Assembly: GCA_964034945.1 (NCBI GenBank)
Contig: OZ035962.1
Location: 73,733,597 to 73,797,596, forward strand
DNA from: Chrysopilus asiliformis
Taxonomy: Eukaryota; Arthropoda; Insecta; Diptera; Rhagionidae
Direction: 5' to 3'
DNA length: 64,000 bases
Shown: positions 1 through 14,151 of the stretch, piece after piece
How the letters are laid out: every line of letters begins with the position of its first letter
Numbering within the stretch: position 1 is the stretch's first letter
The notes under the pieces: generated by a model
The model's input: the letters and a program-made list of their open reading frames with translations, nothing else
The model's database searches: none
Told to the model about the DNA's origin: nothing
Translations under genes and position numbers: made by a program

Positions 1-229
1 AATACTCTTTTTTTTCTTTCAAAATCGCATTAAAAAGGAATAATAATAATACCATCAAATCGTGAAGAAAAAATTACCTAAAATATTCAGTCTCGTGCGA
101 ATTATATAAGCGACAATTTGAGAAAATTCGAGCCATGTCCGCCATAAACAGTCTTCTAGTTACATAATACCTAAAATAAATATGGTTTCATTAATATCTA
201 TATTCAAAAGTTAATGTTAGTTTATTTTA

Positions 230-2328
<2,099 letters not shown>

Positions 2329-2330
2329 TA

Positions 2331-2820
2331 CAGTGTGACCTCGGTAAACGCAACCCTCGAAGAACGCAACTCCTCGGTTAACGCAACACCTAAAATTTTG
2401 CACTGTTGACTCTGTAAACGCAACTTACAAAAATGATTGACTCGATTAACGCAACTTTTTCATTTCGAACGAACAAAAGAAAGAAACAGTATAGGCTGTT
2501 CCTTGCGTTAAATGGGCGGAGCAAAATGCCATTGCAACGGAACTTGTTCTAGCTATCCAAAACATTAAAGAAGTGGCTATCACAAAACAAGTCTGTGGCA
2601 AGAAAAAACAAACAAAAATATCGGGATCTTTAATCAAAAACTAATTTTTACAAAATCGTAGTTATGTTTTGTTTATAAAAATTTTAATGAAATAAAACTT
2701 TTGTTCAGTCATAGAATGTCGTTTAATGGCTTTTGTTTCCTTTTTTGAAACATATCGGTACTGACTCGGTTATTGCAACACGCTCTGGCCACTATAGTTG
2801 CGATTATCGAGGTCGCACTG
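2331..2820. mobile_element. Tigger/pogo-like nonautonomous DNA transposon (490 bp)
   Basis: The ends are near-matching inverted repeats: CAGTGTGACCTCGGTAAACG on the left and CAGTGCGACCTCGATAATCG read inward from the right. TA dinucleotides flank both sides (2329-2330 and 2821-2822), the target duplication of Tc1/mariner/pogo elements. CAGTGNGACCTCG ends resemble Tigger termini. A plus-strand stretch near 2512-2640 reads as a short coding remnant ending ISGSLIKN. It is far too short to be autonomous. Confidence 0.75.
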
Positions 2821-2822
2821 TA

Positions 2823-3516
2823 TTTTTTCCAAAATGTGTCGCCACGTTCTGTGTGACAACGCACAGTTGCCCGTTGTTCGATTTCATTGCTCAAGAATCA
2901 TAACGCCTAAACGAATTTCAAATTTAAAAAGCTGACCTTTGCTGTGATTTGACGAAAATGGAAAAAACAAAATGTGTATTTTTACTATTGTACAATATAT
3001 AACTATTTTATTGTTTACGCACTTTCAATATGTTCTAAAACAATAGTAAGTCTTATTTCATAATACAGAAATATCACGGGTGAATTTTAACCCCACGCAA
3101 TTATATTTTTATATAAAAAAAATTTAAAAAACTTAATAATTCGTACAATTGATTTTTCCCCTTTTCTTTTCGCATACCACATCTGTGTAGGCATATTTGA
3201 TTTTCTCGATTTTTTGCGACTTTGTATGGAGATCCGATTGAATTTTTATGTATGTAATAGTTGCGTAAACTCATTTTCTAAGCAACTTTCGTCTTAAACA
3301 TTATTGTTCGCTCGTTTTCCTTTTGACAGTTCGAATTTTTCTTCGAAGATAAAACTTTTTAACCTACTCTAGCACTTTGAAAATAATAGATTATTTTAGA
3401 TATTAGAGTCGGAAACTTACACTTTTCAGGGAAACACTAAACGGTTTTCATAGAACGCGAATCAATAGCTATAAAAAAAATTAAGAAAAATCGGGGCCAT
3501 TATCTTGACCAAACCA
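2823..3516. other. AT-rich spacer, nothing recognised
   Basis: No open frame with family features, no long repeat and no RNA gene recognised between the Tigger-like MITE and the hairpin at 3517. Confidence 0.4.
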
Positions 3517-3647
3517 GAGGCCCTATTCCAGAATCCGATACGAATGGTTCGGATCGTAAACTCAATGTTGTTGTTGGTATAAAACACTAACAACAACATT
3601 GAGTTTACGATTCGAACCATTCGTATCGGATTCTGGAATAGGGCCTC
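3517..3647. repeat. 131-bp foldback hairpin (MITE-like)
   Basis: Two arms of about 58 bp (3517-3575 and 3589-3647) are reverse complements with one mismatch seen, separated by a loop of about 12 bp. The tips read GAGGCCCTATTCC and GGAATAGGGCCTC. No convincing target duplication was found, so the superfamily is open. Confidence 0.85.
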
Positions 3648-4900
3648 AGTATTCTTTTACTCTACCTGTTTATTCCACTTACCTTTACGAAAAAAAAAAT
3701 CTAGCCAAAAAATTGAAAATAGTACTCTATATGAGAACTTCACACAGAGTTTTTTGGCATAATATTTTCCATTTGAAAGGGTACAGGAAACTTTTCCATC
3801 AACAATTTTTTCGATATAACGTACCGTTTTGCAATAATCTGCGAAAAACTCATTTGATTTTTTGCAGAGGAAAGAGGGAGGGTGTTCCAAATTTTTAGAC
3901 TCTGACTTAATGCGATCTCAAATTATCATCTTCACGGTCTGACAGACATTTAGAAATCAAAATCTTTTCTGATGTGTTTATATACTCAGATGTAATTTTT
4001 TTTGTCCGACAATTACTTTCATTGGTTTCGCCTAATATATCGAATAATCCGTAAATGAAGTTCAAGGGTTTTCACCGATGTATTGAAATGCCGAGTGTTA
4101 TAAGTTGCGAAATAGAAATTAAGAAAAATAGAAATATGAGTATTACAATTTAATTTATTTGCTATTTTATATTTACAAAACATAATAAAAGCTATTATAC
4201 ATTTTCGGTTAATTTATCACATTTGACAATTGAATTTACATTTTATCTTAACAAATAGGAATTTAGGTGCAAAAAGATTTAAATGCCAAAAGGTCAAAAA
4301 TAGATCTTTTAATGAAAAATAATCTACAAATGAACCAAACGGTATTATCAAAATAAAACATTGTATTATAGTTAAATAAGTGTTGTACAACGGTTTTCTA
4401 TAGCTAGTTATACCAACACCAATTGTTTATTTACTTTTTTTTTTAAAAAAAGGCATTGAGATATTTTTGCTCTTGCACTCTAATCTAACATAATTTTTTT
4501 ACAGTAGGTAACAAATACAAAATGATATATTTTGGAATGAAGATAACAATTTAAAAGCAACGTTTCATAAAAAAATATTACGATATGATAATTCTATTTA
4601 CTTCGTTTTGCAACTGGCCAATTTAGTATTTTCCAAAATATAATTCACAAATTAATTTTTTAATAGAGAGAGACGAGGTACGATAGTCTTGCATGGAGAC
4701 GTCGATATATATCTTTAAATATCTCCCAAAATTTTAAAACACAAAAAATTAAATTTCAAGCACTTTATTTTAAAAAAAACTATTAAAAACCGTCCTGTTA
4801 TATGGGTAAAGTCAGGCGTCCTTTATTTTTGACCTAGCCTGTAGAATTTTGCGGTAATCAAAAGAGGACAGCGGTTAGCATTGCTCAAACCAGTGTTATG
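3648..4900. other. AT-rich spacer, no gene seen
   Basis: The open frames here are AT-rich with no recognisable domain. A GTCCTTTATTT motif near 4819 also occurs several times at 35128-35245, suggesting a shared old element end. Otherwise nothing could be assigned. Confidence 0.35.
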
Positions 4901-4904
4901 CCAC

Positions 4905-4990
4905 GTAGTCTACATGATGTAGACTACACCATTGTCTACGCGTAGACTATTGCTGTAGAAAACGGTCTATTCTCTACGCGTAGACAATGT
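4905..4990. repeat. Cluster of three short palindromes (GTCTACGCGTAGAC type)
   Basis: In 86 bp there is a near-perfect 23-bp palindrome (4905-4927, GTAGTCTACATGATGTAGACTAC with a central mismatch), a perfect 14-bp palindrome GTCTACGCGTAGAC (4934-4947) and TCTACGCGTAGA (4973-4984). All share the half-site GTCTAC. The arrangement suggests a multi-site protein binding region or the end of an element. Confidence 0.7.
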
Positions 4991-5337
4991 AGACAATCAA
5001 TAAAATAAAGGATAGCTGATTTAGTTTTAAAATTTTATTTTCTTCAATTAATTTTACCATAATAAAGCACAATTTCCAGGAAGCAATCGCCAAACGCTGT
5101 ACATGAAAACTTCGGAGCAAACTTTAATGGCAATTCTAACTCTATATGCATGCAATCTAAGCGGCTTTTTTTAATTTTTGCAATTGAAATCATATTAAAT
5201 TCTAAAACTTTTTTGCTTCACACATTTTTCAATATACCGAACCGTTTATTTAAAAAAAAACTGATTCATTTGTATGGGATGGCTTTGCTCATTTAAGAAT
5301 ATCTGTTTAATTTTTTCGAAAAACACGTTTATTTCCA

Positions 5338-5530
5338 GGGATTGAAAAAGCAAAGCAAATCAGCAAACAGCAAGCTAAAATTTGCTTTGCTTTGCTGTGA
5401 CGGAGAAATGCTGTGCTTATTTTCAGTGCTGTGCTGAGAATCGAAAATTTTTATTGCTTTGCTTTGCTTTTTGTACTTCGTTCTGCTGTGCTTAAGCAGT
5501 GCTGAAATTTGCTTAGGCAATGCTTAAGCA
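5338..5530. repeat. Cryptic GCTTTGCT / GCTGTGCT repeat
   Basis: A patchy low-complexity stretch in which GCTTTGCT, GCTGTGCT and their complements recur irregularly on both strands. There is no fixed period, so this is slippage-prone cryptic repeat rather than a minisatellite. Confidence 0.5.
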
Positions 5531-5971
5531 ATTTTGATTTCTTTTCGTTTGACTTTCTTACACAACAAAAAAAAATTTTTTTTTTTCAGGGAAATACCCT
5601 AGAGCAAAATAAAATTAGGGAGAAAATTTCTGAACAGCACATGACTTTCTTATACCACAAAAAATCGATTCTTAAATATAAAAATACACTATTTTAAAGA
5701 CTCGGGTTTTTTATTTGTATGAATGGGACATAGATGAACTAATTCTTTGGATTTACAGTTAATTTGAACTATAATTATTAAAATCAATATTATTAATATC
5801 TTCGTCAACTCCAGATTGTTCAAAAAGTGGCATCGTTTCTATCGCTTGTCCTATTTTTTTTGAATTTAGTTTAACAAGTAATATGTCTTCTAAAAGATCT
5901 GGATTGTATTTTTATATTTAAGAATCGATTTTTTTCGTTGTATATGCATAAAGCTTAAAGAAAATTTCAAA

Positions 5972-7520
5972 ATGTCGAAGTGGAACAAGTAGCAAACGCT
6001 AAATTTAATTGAAGTGTTTCGAAAATACAGATTATTATATGACGCGAGTGATTCGGAGTATATTAATAAAGTAAAAAGATAAGCTTGTTACGAAGAAATC
6101 GTTAAAGAATTGAAGGACATAAAAAATGATATTTGCGCGGGTGAAGTTAAAATGAAAATTAAAACATTAAGATCATAATTTGGGAAGAGAAACAAAAGCT
6201 TAGAAATTCATTAAAAAGTGGGATTGGAGAAGAAATGTATATGTTCCAAGTTTATGGTGTTTTCAAAATTTAAAATTTTTGGAAAACAGGTTTGAGGAGC
6301 GTGAGAAATCATTTTGTAATGTTTTCGAAGGCATGGAAAATTATGAAAACACTATAAATGCAACACAGGGGACGAGCGGTGCTAAGCGAAAACAGGTATG
6401 TATTATTTAAACGTATATTAATTACGAATATGGACCTTCAAATCTAAAGTGCTTCCGCACAGTCGGATTATTTTCAATTTTGTCAGTATTTTTATATTTT
6501 GAACAGATCAACAAATAAGATTATTTAATCAAAATTCTTGTAGTTGAAAATTTCGCATTTCAGATTCCAGGTACTTCGGGTAATAAAGGTGCAGGTTTAC
6601 AGCAGCTTGATTTTTCGATATAGCTGAAATCTGAAATGCTCATTTTTCAACTACAAGGTTTTTGTAACTTATTAGAAGTGGTGAAAGACGCTGTACATCA
6701 GAATAGGCAGGAAGCAAAAATTCAAAGATCAACACCTTCTTGTACTACATTTAGACCAGTTTCATCAATAATTTACCAGGAGACGTGTGTTTGTCTGATA
6801 TATGTACTAAACTCTTGACTTTTGAGTTTCTGTTTTTTATTGGTTTTTATTTAAATTTTGAATCGATATTTATTCATAGAAACCCTAGCCATAATGATAA
6901 CGTCACAAACCTACTACGCGATAACCAGACAAATTTCGTGAACGACTGTTATCAAAGTAATTACACGCAAATAACATTGTGCATCAAGTTAAGAAAAATA
7001 ATTAAGTGTAAGAGATTGAATTGTAAAAAATAAAAATAACAAAAAAGGACACAACATTGTTTTATACTAAACAATATTATTTAATTTAATTGTATAATAA
7101 ATAAAATTTATAACAACAGCAAGGAAAAAATGGTTGAAATTTTGTAAGATTTCAAAAGATTATTGCCCCAGCATGGTAATATGTTCAATTCTTTTTGAAA
7201 AGGAGTGCTTTAGAAGGGATCTAAAAGCTGAGTTAATGAATTTGCGACTGCGAAATATTTTGAATTTCGGAGGTTAGTATTTGAAATATTGAATAAATGT
7301 AATGTTTCACTAATGTGTTTTCCTAGCTGTTCCAACAATTTGTAAGACGTCAGAGAACGCTCCACAAAAGTCAAAACGTTTAGTTCATGCTACGAAGCGC
7401 AACTATAAAAAAATCGTCAATAATTTAGTTGGTCAACCATCAAACACATTACAACATATACAACAAAAAGAGGCGAGTGATTCCTCTTTATGTGATGATG
7501 ATACAGAGTGCAATTTATAA
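5972..7520 (+). pseudogene. Decayed MADF-BESS DNA-binding gene
   Basis: From the ATG at 5972 the plus strand reads as a MADF (Myb/SANT-like) domain: LIEVFRKYRLLYD, SDSEY, CYEEIVKELK, KMKIKTLRS. It is interrupted by at least four in-frame stops. A donor-like site follows KRKQ near 6395, an exon-like piece begins after CAG at about 6564, a frameshifted BESS-like motif (KRLLP, FRRDLKAEL) lies at 7150-7265, and a last exon-like frame runs 7336-7520. MADF-BESS proteins are insect transcription regulators and MADF domains also occur in Harbinger accessory proteins, so a host or transposon origin cannot be separated. The final exon-like piece is the left end of the tandem duplication. Confidence 0.6.
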
Positions 7521-9196
7521 AAGAAAAAGACAATCTCAAGAGAATTTCCAACAGTCGAAGTTAAGGAAATTAAACGTTTAAATAAAATCAGTTCACAAAC
7601 AAACAGAATTTTCTCTTTATCATCATTTTTAAGAAACCTTTTATGGTGCGAAAGTGACGTCATCAAAGCATTTTTTCATTGTAGTGGACCGGAGTAGATC
7701 ACCTTCTATAGTTAATACGCCTTGGGGAACGTGAGGGCATGGACGTGGCCGTAAGAACGGGCCAGAGGCATGATAAATGTCAAACGATGTGACGTCATCA
7801 TTTACTACTTGGTAGTTTATCGTTGACAGCTGTGCCGGTTGAACGCGTGCGCTTTTTGCTTCGCCGAAATAGTAGCAAAAACGTTTAATTTCATTGTTTT
7901 TTCGATGAGTGTCTTTATTTTATAGACTTAGTTATGCGTGGATTGTGAATTACATTGAATTTTCACCGAAAAAGTTGTATTTTCAGTGAAACTATTTGTA
8001 ACCTCAAAAGTGAACTGTGAGATGTGAAAATCTTTAAAAACAAATAAATAACAAAAAATTATAGAAAAATTCACAAATCAAGTGTATAAATTTAGTGCTA
8101 CCTCTTTTCATTTATGTTTTCCACAATTTGGAATAACATTTCATGTTTGTTTTGTAGAAATGCCGCGAACTTGTTGTGTCGCGAAATGTAGCTCTACGCA
8201 CAAAACAAATAATCTATTTTCTTTTTCCAAATGTCAATAAAAGTGATAAGTGTGAATAAAAGTGATGTGAAATAGGTGCCAGATTAAAATGATGAATGTG
8301 ATGACCGGGTTTTTAATCCAAGAATTCTAAGAAAATTTATACGGAATGGACTTCGTATATCATCGTAATTAACTAAATATTATATGTTAGAGCCAACTTT
8401 TCCTAATTTTTTATAGATTTTCCAAGCAATTTAAATATATAATGCAAGAAAAAAAATCCTTACATAAAAAAACATTGAAATGACTTAAATTTTCTTTTCG
8501 AGTTTCATTTTCGGCGGCTGAAAAGTGTTCGAGTAAATTTCCGAAAATGAATAATAAATATTTGATCGAAATCGAGTTAGCTGATACCGCTTCAAACATT
8601 TCCGTGCTTTTGACTTTCGATTCGAGTTCCCTGATAAGGCCCTGGAATATTTAATAAACGTGACGAATCGAGTATTAACTGCTTTGCTATTGCATATGGT
8701 TTTAGAACAAGTCTCATAATGTATGGCCGGCTTAACACATTAAAATGATTCAGATTATATTAATAAAGAGCTTAATTGTTATATCCGAAGAAATTATATC
8801 CGAAGAAATAAACCCTGTGAGAATCATATAAAGAACGATTCTCACATGGTAACGAATACGCGAATTCAACAATTCTCATACGCGTCGGTCAACATGACCG
8901 AAACCCACAACAATAAAAACGCAACGCTGTCAGCACATTCTAACACGTTAAAGTGGATTTCCTAGAAATCCCTAATTTCTGAACGAAAGGGATCGCGATT
9001 CAGTCTGGCGTTACCGGTCGAAATTGGTAGAAGTAAATTTTAATATAAAAATAATCTAATACTTGAATATATAAAAATAACTTTGTATTTGAATATAAAA
9101 ATACCTTTATGCTTATAATAAATTTAAATTAAATAAATAATTAAGTTAAAAAAGAAACAAGTGTTTTACTCTTAATGTCTGAGAAATGACTTTGTA
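7339..9196. repeat. 1,858-bp tandem duplication, copy 1
   Basis: Repeats at an offset of 1,858 bp as 9197-11054. Stretches compared by eye match base for base, including two spurious frames with the same translations at 7433/9291 and 8411/10269. The junction shares TTTG with the left flank, so a microhomology-mediated duplication fits. It contains the last exon-like piece of the MADF-BESS relic, a promoter-like GC-richer patch (about 7690-7870), a THAP-like start and a hairpin (8815-8845, TGTGAGAATC paired with GATTCTCACA). Confidence 0.9.
8160..8240 (+). pseudogene. THAP zinc-finger N-terminal fragment (copy 1)
   Basis: Twenty-six codons beginning MPRTCCVAKC and ending at TAA. This matches the start of a THAP domain (M-P-x-x-C-x(2-4)-C) but stops before the second zinc ligand pair. 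A splice-acceptor-like TTTGTAG lies two bases upstream of the ATG. THAP domains occur in host regulators and in P-element transposases. Confidence 0.5.
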
Positions 9197-11054
9197 TTTG
9201 TAAGACGTCAGAGAACGCTCCACAAAAGTCAAAACGTTTAGTTCATGCTACGAAGCGCAACTATAAAAAAATCGTCAATAATTTAGTTGGTCAACCATCA
9301 AACACATTACAACATATACAACAAAAAGAGGCGAGTGATTCCTCTTTATGTGATGATGATACAGAGTGCAATTTATAAAAGAAAAAGACAATCTCAAGAG
9401 AATTTCCAACAGTCGAAGTTAAGGAAATTAAACGTTTAAATAAAATCAGTTCACAAACAAACAGAATTTTCTCTTTATCATCATTTTTAAGAAACCTTTT
9501 ATGGTGCGAAAGTGACGTCATCAAAGCATTTTTTCATTGTAGTGGACCGGAGTAGATCACCTTCTATAGTTAATACGCCTTGGGGAACGTGAGGGCATGG
9601 ACGTGGCCGTAAGAACGGGCCAGAGGCATGATAAATGTCAAACGATGTGACGTCATCATTTACTACTTGGTAGTTTATCGTTGACAGCTGTGCCGGTTGA
9701 ACGCGTGCGCTTTTTGCTTCGCCGAAATAGTAGCAAAAACGTTTAATTTCATTGTTTTTTCGATGAGTGTCTTTATTTTATAGACTTAGTTATGCGTGGA
9801 TTGTGAATTACATTGAATTTTCACCGAAAAAGTTGTATTTTCAGTGAAACTATTTGTAACCTCAAAAGTGAACTGTGAGATGTGAAAATCTTTAAAAACA
9901 AATAAATAACAAAAAATTATAGAAAAATTCACAAATCAAGTGTATAAATTTAGTGCTACCTCTTTTCATTTATGTTTTCCACAATTTGGAATAACATTTC
10001 ATGTTTGTTTTGTAGAAATGCCGCGAACTTGTTGTGTCGCGAAATGTAGCTCTACGCACAAAACAAATAATCTATTTTCTTTTTCCAAATGTCAATAAAA
10101 GTGATAAGTGTGAATAAAAGTGATGTGAAATAGGTGCCAGATTAAAATGATGAATGTGATGACCGGGTTTTTAATCCAAGAATTCTAAGAAAATTTATAC
10201 GGAATGGACTTCGTATATCATCGTAATTAACTAAATATTATATGTTAGAGCCAACTTTTCCTAATTTTTTATAGATTTTCCAAGCAATTTAAATATATAA
10301 TGCAAGAAAAAAAATCCTTACATAAAAAAACATTGAAATGACTTAAATTTTCTTTTCGAGTTTCATTTTCGGCGGCTGAAAAGTGTTCGAGTAAATTTCC
10401 GAAAATGAATAATAAATATTTGATCGAAATCGAGTTAGCTGATACCGCTTCAAACATTTCCGTGCTTTTGACTTTCGATTCGAGTTCCCTGATAAGGCCC
10501 TGGAATATTTAATAAACGTGACGAATCGAGTATTAACTGCTTTGCTATTGCATATGGTTTTAGAACAAGTCTCATAATGTATGGCCGGCTTAACACATTA
10601 AAATGATTCAGATTATATTAATAAAGAGCTTAATTGTTATATCCGAAGAAATTATATCCGAAGAAATAAACCCTGTGAGAATCATATAAAGAACGATTCT
10701 CACATGGTAACGAATACGCGAATTCAACAATTCTCATACGCGTCGGTCAACATGACCGAAACCCACAACAATAAAAACGCAACGCTGTCAGCACATTCTA
10801 ACACGTTAAAGTGGATTTCCTAGAAATCCCTAATTTCTGAACGAAAGGGATCGCGATTCAGTCTGGCGTTACCGGTCGAAATTGGTAGAAGTAAATTTTA
10901 ATATAAAAATAATCTAATACTTGAATATATAAAAATAACTTTGTATTTGAATATAAAAATACCTTTATGCTTATAATAAATTTAAATTAAATAAATAATT
11001 AAGTTAAAAAAGAAACAAGTGTTTTACTCTTAATGTCTGAGAAATGACTTTGTA
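9197..11054. repeat. 1,858-bp tandem duplication, copy 2
   Basis: Second unit of the head-to-tail duplication, with no difference from copy 1 noticed. After 11054 the sequence departs (TTTCGAATT in place of TTTGTAAGA). The lack of divergence means either a very recent event or an assembly duplication. Confidence 0.9.
10018..10098 (+). pseudogene. THAP zinc-finger N-terminal fragment (copy 2)
   Basis: Same 26 codons as at 8160, carried by the second tandem unit. Confidence 0.5.
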
Positions 11055-11116
11055 TTTCGAATTAAACTGTCACTTTGTTTCTGTTGTGTGGTGTTGAGTT
11101 TTTAATAAATAAGAAT

Positions 11117-11590
11117 ATGAAAAGTTCTGCGGCGACAGCGAGTGATCAAAAAAGGATTACACGATACTTGCTATTGAAATCGACGGATAATATTTCGAAC
11201 TCGTTTCAAACACAGTAGTCCAATACTTGCAATGAAAGTGGTAAGCAGTGAAACTGGGGCCTCCGTCTCCATTGTACCTTTTTTTTGCGAATTTTCAAGT
11301 TAACGACAAAAGTTAAGGCAAGAAGACAATGATTTCGAGCAATTCCGCTAACATAGAAGCTTTAGCTTTTCTAGATAACAAACTGAAGTCAGTAAGCATG
11401 CTGAACGGATTACCATTGATTTAAAAAATCTTTATAAAATACAATACAACCTTGCCGTCCTCAGCCCCAGTAAATAGGCTATTTAGCACTGCTCTGCAAA
11501 TATTTGCGCCCAGACGGGACTGACTATCATTACGGAGCTTTCAAAAATTGGTATTTATAAAAACAAATAGTTCGTTAATGGATTGGTAAT
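11117..11590 (+). pseudogene. Internally deleted hAT transposase relic
   Basis: A possible N-terminal piece starts at 11117 (MKSSAATASDQKR). After about 230 bp of non-coding sequence the plus strand reads the conserved hAT C-terminal dimerisation motif at about 11451-11585 ([10 protein letters not shown], then LVFIKTN), with an in-frame stop. The second part is recognisable; the link to the first is inferred. Confidence 0.6.
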
Positions 11591-12861
11591 GAGTTAAATT
11601 TGACAAAATGTTTGTGTAACCACGGCTCCGATTCTTTTCCGTTCCAATACTTTTCCAGTAAATTTCACGGAAATTGTTGGGACTGATTCCTACTTGCCGC
11701 TGTTTTTATTAATGAATGATTATGTTAGACAGCCAACAATGGCCGCTCTGCGATTACCTAGATTCCAAAGCATATTCCTTACGAATAAATCGATGGAACA
11801 AATCCAACATGTTTTACCATGGAAATTTTAGCCAAATACAGAAGAAAATTTTGCGCAAAATTTCCCTGGTGTACTCTTAGGGATTTTCCGAATTTGTAAA
11901 GTATTTCCTGGAGATAAATCTGAAAAATCGTAAACAGTTAATAAATCAAATCTTTTTGATTTCCTCTTTTATTGCCAATTTTTCTTGGCTTTTCAAAAAT
12001 TGTATTACTTGATATTCGGTAAAATTACATACTTATTTAAATTTTTCGTGAAAAGTGGCATTTCAGGTTTATATAATGATATTGGCAAAACTTTTTAGAC
12101 TCATTCGTCGATCATTCTGACAGTTCCACCATTTCATCCTAAGTTTTCAAGCATTCAAGACGCATCGTGTGGTAAAAACATTTGTTTTCGCATTTCTTTC
12201 TTTTACCATAACGAACAATAATTACATGTGAAGTTCAAGTTTTAATTTAAAGTAAATATATTTGTGGACTTCATAAAGAAACTTGGACAGCCAAAACAGG
12301 TGAGATTTTTCTCAATTCTATTTAACACGTGGCGAGTGGAAATGCATAGGAAATGGCATAGAGGTTTTCAGAACAGCGCAAAAAATACAATACACCTTTT
12401 TTTCTGTAGTTTCTAGCAGGGTGGCTTCGTTGATGCACACAACTTTGTTGATTTTTTTAAATCTCCGATCTGCGCGATTATTGTTTCAGATTCATTGGAA
12501 AACTGCTGTTCAACTATTCGGAAAACATCCATAGTCTTTCCTACGGATTTCAAATCGAAAAATTTGTACCTTTTCAATTGTTTTTCAGAAATTTTTCAAA
12601 ATACGTTTTAAATTGAACAAAATTCGAATATTCTGGTCAATTCATGCCACCTCATACTTAGCTTTGCAGGCATATCTAACATTACAAGTTTCTTTTTGCT
12701 GTTTGGATGTTTTAAAGAAGTTATCTGCAACTTTTCAATCACGAGAACTAACGGTATTTTTATCTGAAATGCCAAAACGCCTATTATATTAGGAAGTGTT
12801 AAAAACAGTTTTTCTTACACCCCGTATTCTATTATTATTGGGGCTATTAAGTGGACAACAT
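11591..12861. other. AT-rich region with no assignable gene
   Basis: No family resemblance in any frame and no inverted repeat of note. It may contain decayed transposon sequence. Confidence 0.35.
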
Positions 12862-13140
12862 ATGCCTAAAACAAGAAGTGATATTGAAAGTCCAGTGTTT
12901 GGATCACCTTCAAAATTTAAACATAATGTTTTGCCAACCTACGCAGATGTGATGAAGAATTATTTATGGATACGTCAAACCTTACTGGAAGCTTCTCAAG
13001 GTAAAGCAAGGGTAGCTGATATTTCATCCATTTTAATTGTTGAACTTAAAAAAAAATCAATAAAATCGAATTTTCGTTTGTCCCCATTTGAATTGCATAG
13101 GAACATCCAAAAAAGCTTTACCGCTGATGTGACGTCATAA
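12862..13140 (+). CDS. Short ORF, N-terminal fragment of an uncharacterised arthropod family
   Basis: The first ATG (12862) opens a 92-aa frame starting MPKTRSDIESPVF, with a conserved-looking core LPTYADVMKNYLWIRQTL followed by ADISSILIVEL. I recall similar PTYxDVMxxYLW stretches in uncharacterised proteins of insects and cnidarians found near transposons, but cannot name a function. The frame loses resemblance after about residue 65, so it is probably truncated. It ends 118 bp before the errantivirus insertion. Confidence 0.35.
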   Translation: MPKTRSDIESPVFGSPSKFKHNVLPTYADVMKNYLWIRQTLLEASQGKARVADISSILIVELKKKSIKSNFRLSPFELHRNIQKSFTADVTS

Positions 13141-13258
13141 TAAAGCTCTTTGAGATATTGCGGCCTTGTGTTATAGGAGGCAATGGTTTTGCCGATCGTT
13201 ATTGAAGAAAAAAAAATAAAAAAATATGTCACGGGTAAATAAGATATTATAAATGTGA

Positions 13259-13642
13259 AGTAAAGTACTGAGATTACTCAACTTCCAACATTACTCATTT
13301 CCCTTTGTCTTGGAGATCTTTCTAATTGACTCATCCAAGAAACATAAAATAATCAATCTCACAGGCAAGTCACCTAAAAGGGACACCTGAATAAACAACT
13401 AATCATTAGTAATACATTATTCACAAACTATATCAAATATTTTATTGTAAATATCCCAGAGGGTATAAAAGACACTAAAACCATGTATCATCACGCATTG
13501 TGTAACTAGAAATCCTATTGTACGGTCAATAAACGAATAATAACTAAATTTCAGAGTTTTATTTCAAGTACTGCCGTTAATTGGACATAGTCCAATTGCA
13601 GTTTATATTTTTTTGATTGACGAGCGTAAAAATAGATTAACT
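13259..13642 (+). repeat. Errantivirus 5' LTR
   Basis: 384 bp, AGTAAAG...TTAACT, matching the 3' LTR base for base as read. A TATAAAA box is at 13464-13470 and an AATAAA signal at 13528-13533, giving a plausible U3-R-U5 order. It overlaps the PBS by one base. Confidence 0.95.
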
Positions 13643-13660
13643 GGCGCCCGAGCAGGGACC
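13642..13660 (+). other. Primer binding site, tRNA-Lys type
   Basis: TGGCGCCCGAGCAGGGACC directly abuts the 5' LTR. It is one base from the well-known lysine-tRNA PBS TGGCGCCCGAACAGGGAC, so a lysine tRNA primer is likely. Drosophila gypsy also uses a lysine tRNA. Confidence 0.85.
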
Positions 13661-14151
13661 GGCGTCTCTTTAAGAGCCTGCAATTAACATAACGTGGTTT
13701 CAAAAAGTGCTATAAAAAAAGATCACAACGAAAAAAAAAACGATCACAAGTTAAAGTGGTTTCAAAAATCAAGTGATTTTACAAAGATAGCGAAAAAAGA
13801 TCACAAAAAGTTAATAGTGCATTCTAGATAGTACTTGTGTGATAAAAAGCACGTAAAACGATCTAAAAGGTACTTGTGTGAAAGTAAAAGCACGTAAAAT
13901 TGTCAGTGAACAAACGTACCACTAGTAAATAAAGCAAAAAGTGCATCAGCAAGGCAGAGATTACGGAAAATTAATCTCAATACAGCAGTGCATCGATAGT
14001 GATTGTGCCTATAGAGTGATCCCCAGTAGGAAGCGGTCAAATTAACGTCGCAGTCTAAAAAGGAAAAAATCCTCATACGTCATCACCATCAACACAGGAA
14101 GCTTCAACAGATCCAGTACTACACACTTCAAGCGTCAACTAGGGAAACAGG

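Noticed and set aside
7433..7666. Same-sequence peptides at 7433 and 9291 (and 8411, 10269) as a gene pair
   Set aside because: They are antisense chance frames copied by the tandem duplication.
8814..9196. LTR beginning TGTGAGAATC
   Set aside because: The TGTGAGAATC/GATTCTCACA hairpin looks like an LTR tip but no matching end, PBS or target duplication was found.
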